16,056 nucleotides of DNA from Candidatus Nanopelagicales bacterium (GTDB taxonomy: Bacteria; Actinomycetota; Actinomycetes; S36-B12). The DNA lies in contig JAGYJP010000023.1 of the NCBI GenBank assembly GCA_018402075.1, forward strand, positions 1-16,056. Direction: 5' to 3'. A program made the translations under genes and the position numbers. Below the pieces are notes generated by a model. The model saw only the letters and a list, made by a program, of their open reading frames with translations, was not told the origin of the DNA and did not search any database. Below are positions 7,895 through 14,660 of the stretch, piece by piece. Position 1 is the first letter of the stretch; the number at the start of each line of letters is the position of its first letter.

Positions 7895-8010
7895 ATCACT
7901 CAGGCGATCCCGATTCCTCTCAGCGTGGCTGGGCCAGCCCAGACTCACCCACGGGAACGTACTCATCCGCGTCGGTCCAGGGCTTCCAAGAACTACCACG
8001 GTTGGTTCGT
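7895..8010 (-). pseudogene. Fragment: 3' end of a SagB-type dehydrogenase
   Basis: The minus strand matches the plus-strand SagB end at 9692-9790: CCAACCGTGGTAGTTC, GGAAGCCCTGGA, GATGAGTACGTTCCCG and GGCTGGCCCAGCCACGCTGA. It reads PTV-VL-ALGLD, DEYVPV and W-AQP-R in shifting frames. Only the last ~38 codons are present; the rest is missing. It is a partial duplicate of the gene at 8518-9784. Confidence 0.65.
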
Positions 8011-8025
8011 CCGGCGGGAGGTTCA

Positions 8026-8056
8026 CTCACCTGGATGCACCGTTAGGTCAAGACCG
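8026..8056 (-). repeat. Junction motif, copy 4 (J-G), opposite orientation
   Basis: The minus strand reads CGGTCTTGACCTAACGGTGC followed by ATCCAGGTG. It keeps the GGTCTTGACCTA half found before J-C and J-D as well as the GGTGCA core. It marks the outer edge of the SagB-tail fragment. Confidence 0.5.
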
Positions 8057-8517
8057 AATCCCTTGGCCTTGAGCTGGTAATGCCAATACTGTGGGTTGCT
8101 GTCACATGCCGAATCAAAATATCTAATCGATCGGTAGGAATTTCAGTAATCTTTTCCACAGAATCGTGCTGCCCTGACATGGGTGCGTGGGCTCGGTTCG
8201 CTTTGTGCGCCCTCTTTAAAGACACGCGAATCCGGGAGCCCTCTAGCGGCCTGTGACTCGAAGTTAGTCGAGAGTTTTTGCTGTGTACCTTGTTGGTTGA
8301 ACCGAAAGATTGTGCACGCATAATTCACGACCATGTATCGCGGGTGATGTGGGGAAGATCTCGGTGGTCGGGCTGATAGTGGAATGATTGAGCCACATGA
8401 TCCAACTCCCCGACCTCAACGAAGGAAACTATTTCCAGGGCGCCAGTTCAAATATGATGAACGCATGACTCAAGACGGTGCCTTCCGGGAACTAGCCAAG
8501 CGTCAGGCGACGTAATC
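8057..8517. other. Stretch without a recognisable gene upstream of SagB
   Basis: A 92-residue minus-strand frame at 8043-8321 ends TEIPTDRLDILIRHVTATHS and beyond; it is not recognised. Two tiny overlapping plus frames, 8397-8468 (MIQLPDLNEGNYFQGASSNM and on) and 8465-8515 (MTQDGAFRELAKRQAT), precede the SagB start with no clear ribosome site. I see no promoter I can defend. Confidence 0.35.
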
Positions 8518-9784
8518 GTGACGACATACGACCCGCCCCACGTGCTGAACCTGACTCTGGCTCCGGGTGGTGATTCGCACCTGGTCCTAAGCCTTGCTGG
8601 TTTGACCGGACACACAGATCACGGATATACCTCTGTTGCGGATGCACTCGTTCACGGTGCTCCGCTGGACGAACTCGTCCAGGTGGGCACCCCTCGCGCC
8701 AGCCGCGATGTGCGCGGGGTCCTTGACGTGCTGCATGCCCGGCGGTTGCTCGTCTGGCAGGTGCGCGGTGTCCGAGGGACTGTGTGGGCAACGCTCAAAC
8801 CGCTGCACACTGGACGTGCCCCTTCCGGTGCCCGTGCAGGTCGACGGTGTATCAAACTGTCACGCTTCGCCCTGATGCGCGACGCGGAGGCACTGGCTAA
8901 TCGAATCGGGGCGCTCCCCGCTAACCGCGACTCTGGCGCCGAGGCCCAGCCGCGGTTGTCGCTGGGAGGCACCGCCGGTACATGCGATGCTGCAGATGGG
9001 GCGGCTCATCGATGACAATGACGATGAGGGTCTGTCGCGTTACTGGGAGTTCCACGACCGCTACTTCGCCGCGCGCGCTCGCTCGATTGGACTCTGCAGC
9101 CGGAGGTGGTACCTTCCCCGCTTGCCGACTACGATCCTGAGCCCTTCGACACGCACGCCCACCCGCACCAAGACCGAACCGTCCCGCTTCCGTACCGGAT
9201 CCGACGGCACCAGGACCAGGCCTTTGGGAGGTTATCGAGAAACGCAGGAGCCACCCCCGACGTTGGCAACGAGTCCGTCGAGTTGCGCGACCTCGGGCAC
9301 TCGCTTTGGCACACTGCGCGTCGTCGACTCTACCCGCAGGACTCCGGCATCCAGCAACGTCTTACGACACTGTCCGGCGCCGGTGCCCTCCGGGAGTGCC
9401 ACGCACTCGATCCGGTCTGGTTGGCAATCCATGATGTCGTCGGCATCAGATCCGGGATGTGGTGGTACGACCCGAGGGAGCACGCGCTGTTCCCGCACAT
9501 TCCGATTATCCAAACAACTCATCGCGGGCAACTACCCTGTGTACGGGTTGCTCATCAGCCGACATGCGCGCCTCGCATGGAAGTACGAGGCATCAGCGCA
9601 CGCTTTGGCGCTCAAGGAGTTGCGGGTGTCATCACCGCATTCAATCCAACTGGGTGCTACAGCCCTGGGACTTGCTATGTGCCCGATTGGTAGCCGGACC
9701 AACCGTGGCAGTTCTGGAAGCCCTGGGACTCGACGCGATGAGTACGTTCCCGTAGGTGAGTTCTGGCTGGCCCAGCCACACTGA
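8518..9784 (+). pseudogene. SagB-type azoline dehydrogenase (FMN-dependent), frameshifted
   Basis: The family oxidises azolines made by the cyclodehydratase to azoles. From GTG 8518, about 145 residues are open: VLNLTLAPGGDSHLVLSLAG, then ALVHGAPLDELV, and KLSRFALMRDAEAL (about 8845-8890), the entry to the SagB oxidoreductase domain. Successive frameshifts give MLQMGRLIDDNDDEGLSRYW then EFHDRYFAARARS (8987-9090), SPLADYDPEPFDTHAHPH (9110-9165), LWEVIEKRRSHPRR (9220-9260), LGHSLWHTARRRLYP (9290-9340), ALRECHALDP then SGMWWYDPREHALF (9385-9490), GLLISRHARLAWKYEASAHA then LALKELRV and LGATALGLAMCPIGS (9545-9695), VAGPTVAVLEALGLDA, and DEYVPVGEFWLAQPH before the stop. The segment order matches the family exactly, with at least six frameshifts. 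Precursor copy F follows 100 bases downstream. Confidence 0.85.
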
Positions 9785-9811
9785 GAGGAATCGGCGATCG
9801 CCCGAGTGATG

Positions 9812-9885
9812 AGGCGAATTCTTCTCCCAAATTAGTGTTGATTCTATTATGAGAACAACCTTGAATAAAACTTAAAGGAGAAAAC
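9812..9885 (+). promoter_or_regulatory. Upstream block of copy F
   Basis: GGCGAATTCTTCTCCCAAAT, TAGTGTTGATTCTATTATG, AGAACAACC, then AACTTAAAGGAGAAAAC and ATG. The AAAGGAG ribosome site is seven bases from the start. The block is nearly identical to that of copy E on the opposite strand. Confidence 0.5.
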
Positions 9886-10149
9886 ATGGATGCTCAAAAT
9901 TTTTAGAGGGGCACTTGCCCTGCTGTGACCGATGCGGATGCGCGGGAACGTTTCATGCTGACCCCAAAGCGGTTGGCAGCCGCGGGGCTGGACTGCTGGT
10001 TCACGGTGACTGCACGATGGGTGACGCCGCTGTCATCACCGTGCCGGCCCTACTCGACCCTGATGCTGACCTCACCAGGCAGCTCGGCCGTCGGTGGCGT
10101 GGGGCTTTCAGTGCGAGGCGCCCAGGTAGGAGAGTGGGCTGTTGGCTAA
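9886..10149 (+). pseudogene. NHLP-leader precursor peptide, copy F
   Basis: ATG 9886 reads MDAQNF and then a TAG. The leader continues in another frame as AVTDADARERF, loses a base (ADPKAV across frames), keeps AAGLD and WFTVTAR, and then reads ITVPALLDPDADLT. In the final frame QLSAVGG precedes a core VGLSVRGAQVGEWAVG and TAA at 10147-10149. The core has no Cys and a single Ser. An internal start at 9925 gives an open 74-residue frame, but it crosses the frameshifted leader and does not restore the LSEEQL element. Confidence 0.75.
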
Positions 10150-10180
10150 CACCCGTGGTGGTGGTGCACGGTGTGGGTGA

Positions 10181-10885
10181 TTGGTGGGCAGGTTCTACCT
10201 GGGTGCACCGGTAGGTACCACAGCAGACACGCAAGCCCTTTACGAATCAACCGAGCAAATCAGGATGGCAACTTTAAATAATCGACGGAATTTCAATGCA
10301 ACCCGCGTGCGGCTGGCTCAAGTCCTGCATGGTGCTGTCCAGGGAAGACTTGCGGTGATCTCCATGACTATTGTTCAATTTATAGACGCTCGTGATTCCG
10401 GTCTTAATCCGTCACTTGATGATCTCAAAAACCGCGTAAATTTTTTGATTGGTGAGGTCAATTTGGAACTCACAACACTCATGTCAGAAGCGAATACACC
10501 GCAGCTTGCCCTGTCCGATTACCTTGATGACATGGTCTCGCAATGGCGTGGGCTCGTGGAGATCGGTTATGAAGTTGAACCCGATGTTCTCGGGGGTTAT
10601 GGTGTTGCCGAATACACGAATATTTCTTTACAGGAAATCCTCACTTCAGCAATTACAAACGCCCACCTTCATGGCCGCGCGAATCGCGTCGATATTCAGA
10701 TTAATCGGGATCAGAATTTTCCGGAAAACTTGTTAATTTCTGTTCGCGACAATGGGATCGGTCCACCTGACAACATTGTGACAGGGATGGGCTTGGGTTG
10801 CGTAATTGAATGGGGAGGTGAATGGAAATTGTCCCCCCGAATCGAGGGCGGAAGCCAACTTCTCGTCACCCTTCCCAACAACTGA
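10181..10885 (+). CDS. 5'-truncated sensor histidine kinase (DHp-like and HATPase_c)
   Basis: The frame is open for 234 residues. Residues ~39-60 (NATRVRLAQVLHGAVQGRLA, His50) look like a phosphoacceptor helix. Residues 150-165 (LQEILTSAITNAHLHG, Asn160) form the N box. Residues 188-194 (VRDNGIG) form the G1 box, and 202-206 (GMGLG) the G2 box, followed by GG-W-L and GG-LLVTLP, as in HATPase_c domains. No sensor or membrane segment precedes it. The first ~12 codons are the DNA just past precursor copy F and include junction motif J-F, so the true N-terminus has been lost. An ATG at 10265 (preceded by AGG) would start just before the His helix. A partner response regulator is not recognisable downstream. 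Base composition is lower in GC than the flanking pseudogenes. It is possibly expressed, but its input is gone. Confidence 0.65.
   Translation: MVGRFYLGAPVGTTADTQALYESTEQIRMATLNNRRNFNATRVRLAQVLHGAVQGRLAVISMTIVQFIDARDSGLNPSLDDLKNRVNFLIGEVNLELTTLMSEANTPQLALSDYLDDMVSQWRGLVEIGYEVEPDVLGGYGVAEYTNISLQEILTSAITNAHLHGRANRVDIQINRDQNFPENLLISVRDNGIGPPDNIVTGMGLGCVIEWGGEWKLSPRIEGGSQLLVTLPNN
10191..10216 (-). repeat. Junction motif, copy 5 (J-F), opposite orientation
   Basis: The minus strand reads ACCTACCGGTGCACCCAGGT followed by AGAACC: an imperfect dyad centred on GGTGCACC with ACCT/AGGT ends. It marks the point where the kinase gene is cut off and follows precursor copy F as the other copies follow or precede theirs. 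Confidence 0.55.
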
Positions 10886-11309
10886 GATTTGAGCTTTATT
10901 GAATCTCTCGCGCAACTGTCAAATACTTCCCGTGATATCAGCCCCCTTAGACATTCGAAGGTGTCAATGCACTGGTGAAACACAATGACAGAATCACGAG
11001 AAGTGTCGGAAATGGAAGTCGCCCAAAAATTAGTGTCCGAATCCAACCCACAAGCACGCACTGCAAGGGCAGCGCGATTAGTGCAACACCGTACAGTCTC
11101 AGTAACGCCCCAGACCTTGTAACGACCGTCCAGCAGCACGAAACGTAGCCACAGATTGGTTGTTACCGCGCACTGCATCGGACCCTAGGTATCAAAACTG
11201 ATCAACTGAGTGTGAAAACTAAGGGTTCAGCCCCGTCACTAACCCCGTTGTTTTCGTTATTTCCCGCATGTGGCTGCGGCTTAACGATCCCAATACTTGT
11301 GTCCCAACT
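10886..11309. other. Intergenic stretch with one unexplained small frame
   Basis: The only plus-strand frame of note is 10985-11122, 45 residues starting MTESREVSEMEVAQKLVSES, Arg/Ala-rich in the middle, ending VTPQTL. It follows a kinase, where a response regulator would be expected, but I cannot match it to a LuxR-type helix-turn-helix with any confidence. A minus frame covers 10711-11178 but overlaps the kinase and resembles nothing. Confidence 0.35.
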
Positions 11310-11338
11310 TTGACTAGATGCCGTACCTCACGTGTTAG
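11310..11338 (+). promoter_or_regulatory. Candidate promoter for the small peptide gene
   Basis: TTGACT (11310-11315) and TGTTAG (11333-11338) are 17 bases apart. The -35 is strong and the -10 is poor (three of six). The ATG at 11348 comes nine bases after the -10, with no ribosome site between, so the transcript would be leaderless, which is common in actinomycetes. Confidence 0.3.
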
Positions 11339-11347
11339 CGTTTCATT

Positions 11348-11497
11348 ATGACTGAAAATTTCACGGATGATTCGAGTGAATCTGGCGACGAGTTGGCTGG
11401 CAATGAGTTGGCTGGCAATGAGTTGGCTGACGTAAGCGGTGGTAATGAATATGACTTTAGTATCTCGCTTGAATCCAAGCAGCCTCGGAGATCGTAA
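11348..11497 (+). CDS. Small double-glycine precursor-like peptide (49 aa)
   Basis: MTENFTDDSSESGDELAGNE, LAGNELADVSGG and NEYDFSISLESKQPRRS. The leader is acidic and ends LAGNELADVSGG, which meets every position of the C39 double-glycine rule: L at -12, E-L at -8/-7, V at -4, G-G at -2/-1. Cleavage would release a 17-residue peptide with no Cys, three Ser, one Tyr and a basic Arg-Arg end. It shows no similarity to the NHLP leaders of copies A-F. It lies 102 bases upstream of the HlyD-like gene and two genes upstream of a C39 exporter with an intact active site, so it is a good candidate for that exporter's cargo. No stop, frameshift or deletion disturbs it, unlike the six NHLP copies. It lacks a ribosome site (see 11310-11338). 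I do not recognise the core; it could also be an unmodified signal peptide rather than a bacteriocin. Confidence 0.6.
   Translation: MTENFTDDSSESGDELAGNELAGNELADVSGGNEYDFSISLESKQPRRS
11390..11431 (+). repeat. Tandem 15-base repeat inside the peptide leader
   Basis: GAGTTGGCTGGCAAT occurs twice in a row (11390-11404, 11405-11419), followed by a partial third copy GAGTTGGCTGAC. It encodes E-L-A-G-N, E-L-A-G-N, E-L-A-D, ending in the cleavage motif. Confidence 0.9.
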
Positions 11498-11599
11498 ACA
11501 CACTTATTGCTATGCGTGATTAACCGTTCCATCCATCGGTCCAAAACGGAAAGCGGAACCTCGTGTGACCCAAATACGCGAGCAGGTACGAAACCTTCC

Positions 11600-12430
11600 A
11601 TGAGCACTTCTAGCCCGAGCCCTGATAGTGGTCGGCGAAGATCCGATGTTCTTGATGCCATCTTTGAAGCGGTTGAGGATCAATCCGCAGACGAATCCTC
11701 TCCTGCAACGCACCTTTTTCGTGCCAAGGCACTCGCTCAGGTAGACATTCCCAAGCAAATCGACAACCTACTTCCCATCACCTCTCCGAAAATCTGGCTG
11801 GCGATTGTGGGTGTTGCCGGTGCATTGGCCGCCGCAATTATTTATGCGGCAGGCACACCCCAGGTCACCTCCGTCACGGCAACCGGTCGCGCTGTGGCCG
11901 AGTCGGGCGTGGTGACTGTCGGAACCCTTGATGAATTAGTTCTCAACAGAATTGAAGTTACTGAAGGAATTGAAGTGCGGCAGGGAGAACTCCTGGCCGA
12001 GGGGACCGGAGCCGGCGGCGCAACCGTGACCCTCACCGCACCAGCCGACGGAACCATCTGGCAAATCCTGGCTTCCCCCGGGCAAGTGCTCGCCGGTGGC
12101 ACGGCGGTGCTCACGATCCTTCCGCCGGGCAGTGACACTCACGTCTTTGTTCCCGTTCCACAAGCTGCATCAGGTGGGCTGCAGGTCGGTCAGAGTTCAC
12201 AGATTTTTAGTGCTGACTTTGCGGTGAGCGGCACCGTGTCAGCAATATCTGAAACACCGTTACCCTCGGATCGAGCAGCCACGCTCACGAGTCTGACCTT
12301 GAACCCTGCAGACACCTACATATACGTCTCCATTTCAACCGATGAAGAAATAACTCCAGGCGCGCAAGTCACCATCGAGATCATTGAGTCTGAGTCCACA
12401 CTCCTGCGCGATCTCGTCAACGTGGGTTAA
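11600..12430 (+). CDS. HlyD-like NHLM secretion protein (periplasmic adaptor type), short form
   Basis: The protein has 276 residues. Residues ~37-62 (THLFRAKALAQVDIPKQIDN then LLPITS) match the segment ahead of the membrane helix in NHLM-system HlyD proteins. One transmembrane helix lies at about 65-85 (WLAIVGVAGALAAAIIYAAG). Beyond it a biotinyl-lipoyl-like barrel reads GTLDELVLNRIEVTEG then GTIWQILASPGQVLAGG, followed by VPVPQAASGGLQVGQ. The long coiled-coil hairpin that spans to an outer membrane in Gram-negative HlyD is absent. The role inferred is support or docking for the C39 exporter. A start at 11600 is chosen because the sequence upstream to 11507 is not like the family; a weak AGG lies 13 bases before it. 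The stop is seven bases before the next ATG, so it is co-transcribed with 12438. Confidence 0.8.
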   Translation: MSTSSPSPDSGRRRSDVLDAIFEAVEDQSADESSPATHLFRAKALAQVDIPKQIDNLLPITSPKIWLAIVGVAGALAAAIIYAAGTPQVTSVTATGRAVAESGVVTVGTLDELVLNRIEVTEGIEVRQGELLAEGTGAGGATVTLTAPADGTIWQILASPGQVLAGGTAVLTILPPGSDTHVFVPVPQAASGGLQVGQSSQIFSADFAVSGTVSAISETPLPSDRAATLTSLTLNPADTYIYVSISTDEEITPGAQVTIEIIESESTLLRDLVNVG

Positions 12431-12437
12431 CCCTGAC

Positions 12438-14660
12438 ATGACCACCACAGTTGCACCCGCAACAGCGGAACGAAAACCGCGCTCGCGCCACCGCGCCAAG
12501 GTGCCCTCCATCCTGCAGATGGAAGCCACTGAATGCGGGGCTGCAAGCTTGGGCATGGTCTTAGCCCGAAACGGCAGATTCGTAGACCTCGATGAATTGC
12601 GCACAGCCTGTGGTGTCTCCCGCGATGGCGCTACCGCTAAGAATATTTTGGTGGCGGCCCGCAATTACGGCATGAAAACTCGGGCGGTAAAACGTGAACC
12701 CGAAGCACTCAAAAACCTCACCTTTCCATTCGTGATTCACTGGAATTTCTACCACTACCTCGTGGTGGAAGGTTGGTATCCGGGGGGTTGGTATCTCAAT
12801 GACCCCGCTGGCGGTCCCCGCAAATGCCCTGACGAAGAATTCGATACGTCATTCACCGGGGTTGTCCTTTCACTACAACCCGGAGAGGAATTCGAGCCGG
12901 GCGGAAAACGCGCAGGCGTTATAGGCCGACTCTTTGCCTCAGCGGGTGCTGTCGGTTCCGCAATGTTGGCCGCAACAATTGTGGGACTCCTCTTATTGGT
13001 CCCAACCCTGCTGACGCCGTCGCTCATGACCCTCTTTGGCAATGGCTTGAACAATCTCGCCGGCCTGGCAGCCGCAGCAACGGTCACGGGACTGATCGTG
13101 GCTCTTGGTGTGCAAACCGTGCTGTACATCATCCAAGGTATTTTGAGTATTCGACTTTCCACCCGAATCACCGTGCGTTTGACCGCGAGTGTGGTGGACC
13201 GATTACTCAGACTTCCTGCATCATTTCACGCCCAACGCGGGGCAGCTTCCATTGCCCAGCGCGCTCTGATCATTGACGCCATGAGTATGAGTGTCTCAAC
13301 ACTTGCACTAACTGTTGGGGTCGCTGCGATAACCGGAATCGTCGCGGGAATTGCATTAGTGATCATCGATCCACTGATTGGTCTCACCGCAATTGTCATT
13401 GCCGTTCTCACAGGTGTTGCACTGCACTTTTCACTACTCAAAGCTAAAGATGAAACTGCGAAAGTTCTCGTGGACACTATTGAGGCTGGCTCCACCATGG
13501 CCTCAGCATTGTCACAAATTGAATCCGTTAAAGCAGCCGGCGCAGAAGACGCAATTATTGCGCGAGGTGTGGCCGCAATCAACCGGCAAGTGGAATCAGC
13601 GCAGCGCGTCGACTTACGAATGCTGATTGTCAACGCCATCCCGACATTTCTCACCGGCTTTGCGACCATCGCAATTACCGGCATGGCGCTATTGCAGATT
13701 GTTAATGGTCGGATCGAACCAGGATCACTTCTTGCAGTGTTAGCAATCGCCGGTGTCATGATCGGCCCGCTCGCCCAACTCTCCGGGCTCATGGGTCAGG
13801 CTCAGATTCTGCGGCCAACACTCGATCAAATCGATGACATTTTGCATGCTCCCCTTGATGACAATGAGCAGTCTGAGGTTGACAGTGACGAGGTTGCCAA
13901 TGAACATGAGTCGGAGGTAGGTGAAGGCGCACCGGGTGCTCTGACCGGGGAGTTACGAGCTGTCAACGTCACATTCGGCTACAGCCGACTGGCACCGCCG
14001 ATCCTCACCAATCTGGATCTGCACCTTCCACCGGGTGGACGCGTTGCTCTGGTGGGTCCATCGGGCTGCGGTAAGTCGACCATCTCTCGATTGGTCACCG
14101 GCCTGTATCAACCATGGGGCGGCAAGATCCTTGTGGATGGACTGCCCCGACGCAAACATGCTTCCGTGGTGTTGACCGATGGAATCGCCCTCGTTGACCA
14201 AGATGTCACCATTTTTGCCGGCTCAATAAGAGACAACGTCACTCTCTGGGATCCAAATATTCGTGACACCGATGTGCTCAAGGCACTCGAGGACGCCCAG
14301 TTGGCACACGATGTCGCCACCCGACCGGGCGGGTTGGAAGCAGTGCTCTCTGAGGGCGGATCGGATCTGTCCGGTGGCCAACGCCAACGGCTGGAAATTG
14401 CGCGCGCATTGGCGCGCAATCCAAGAATCCTTGTCCTCGATGAAGCAACGAGTGCACTCGATCCACCTACCGAGGCACTCATTGATCAAGCTATTCGGCG
14501 CCGCGGAATCACTTGCCTGGTGATCGCGCATCGACTATCCACTATTCGCGACAGCGACGAAATTGTGGTGCTCGAGCGAGGAGTCGTTGTCGAACGTGGC
14601 ACCCATGAATCTCTGATGGCCGAGCAAGGGGCCTATTCCCGGTTGGTGAATGCCGGATGA
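12438..14660 (+). CDS. C39 peptidase / ABC exporter, NHLM type
   Basis: The protein has 740 residues and an all-in-one layout. The C39 peptidase is at ~20-140, with Cys33 in ATECGAA, His107 in HYLVVEG and Asp122 in NDPAGG: a complete catalytic set for cutting after Gly-Gly. The membrane domain is at ~165-430 with six predicted helices. An unusual acidic linker follows (LDDNEQSEVDSDEVANEHES). The ATPase has Walker A GPSGCGKST (540-548, Lys546), signature LSGGQ (644-648), Walker B VLDE (Asp668, Glu669) and H-loop His698. It removes the leader and exports the peptide. I chose ATG 12438 over the in-frame ATG 12384 because the latter overlaps the HlyD-like gene and adds no conserved residue. The next gene overlaps by four bases (ATGA). 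No damage is visible, in sharp contrast to the genes to the left. Confidence 0.92.
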   Translation: MTTTVAPATAERKPRSRHRAKVPSILQMEATECGAASLGMVLARNGRFVDLDELRTACGVSRDGATAKNILVAARNYGMKTRAVKREPEALKNLTFPFVIHWNFYHYLVVEGWYPGGWYLNDPAGGPRKCPDEEFDTSFTGVVLSLQPGEEFEPGGKRAGVIGRLFASAGAVGSAMLAATIVGLLLLVPTLLTPSLMTLFGNGLNNLAGLAAAATVTGLIVALGVQTVLYIIQGILSIRLSTRITVRLTASVVDRLLRLPASFHAQRGAASIAQRALIIDAMSMSVSTLALTVGVAAITGIVAGIALVIIDPLIGLTAIVIAVLTGVALHFSLLKAKDETAKVLVDTIEAGSTMASALSQIESVKAAGAEDAIIARGVAAINRQVESAQRVDLRMLIVNAIPTFLTGFATIAITGMALLQIVNGRIEPGSLLAVLAIAGVMIGPLAQLSGLMGQAQILRPTLDQIDDILHAPLDDNEQSEVDSDEVANEHESEVGEGAPGALTGELRAVNVTFGYSRLAPPILTNLDLHLPPGGRVALVGPSGCGKSTISRLVTGLYQPWGGKILVDGLPRRKHASVVLTDGIALVDQDVTIFAGSIRDNVTLWDPNIRDTDVLKALEDAQLAHDVATRPGGLEAVLSEGGSDLSGGQRQRLEIARALARNPRILVLDEATSALDPPTEALIDQAIRRRGITCLVIAHRLSTIRDSDEIVVLERGVVVERGTHESLMAEQGAYSRLVNAG

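Larger units (their letters stand above)
7561..8010 (-). repeat. Inverted repeat arm 1 (SagB tail, promoter, precursor E)
   Basis: Read on the minus strand this arm gives the last ~115 bases of a SagB gene, the GCGAATTCTTC upstream block and a precursor gene. The same three parts occur in the same order on the plus strand at 9692-10149. The two arms face each other across 8011-9691. Confidence 0.65.
9692..10149 (+). repeat. Inverted repeat arm 2 (SagB end, promoter, precursor F)
   Basis: Plus-strand counterpart of 7561-8010. Similarity runs from ACCAACCGTGGCAGTTC through the SagB stop, the GCGAATTCTTCTCCCAAATT block and most of the leader, then ends in the core. Confidence 0.65.

Noticed and set aside
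1..10180. Poor sequence quality as the whole explanation for the broken frames.
   Set aside because: Large internal deletions, in-frame stops and duplicated truncated copies with differing indels are present, while the adjacent 11348-14660 has no errors. Some individual one-base shifts could still be sequencing errors.
11219..11503. A 94-residue minus-strand frame containing SQLIASQLIASQLVA repeats.
   Set aside because: It is the antisense shadow of the 15-base repeat in the plus-strand peptide gene; it has no family match.
11507..11599. An upstream ATG extension of the HlyD-like protein (31 extra residues).
   Set aside because: The extension resembles no part of the family and carries no signal or ribosome site; the ATG at 11600 gives the expected N-terminus.
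12335..14482. Several minus-strand frames over the exporter gene (for example 13226-13792, 188 residues).
   Set aside because: They are shadows of a clear, fully conserved plus-strand ABC transporter.
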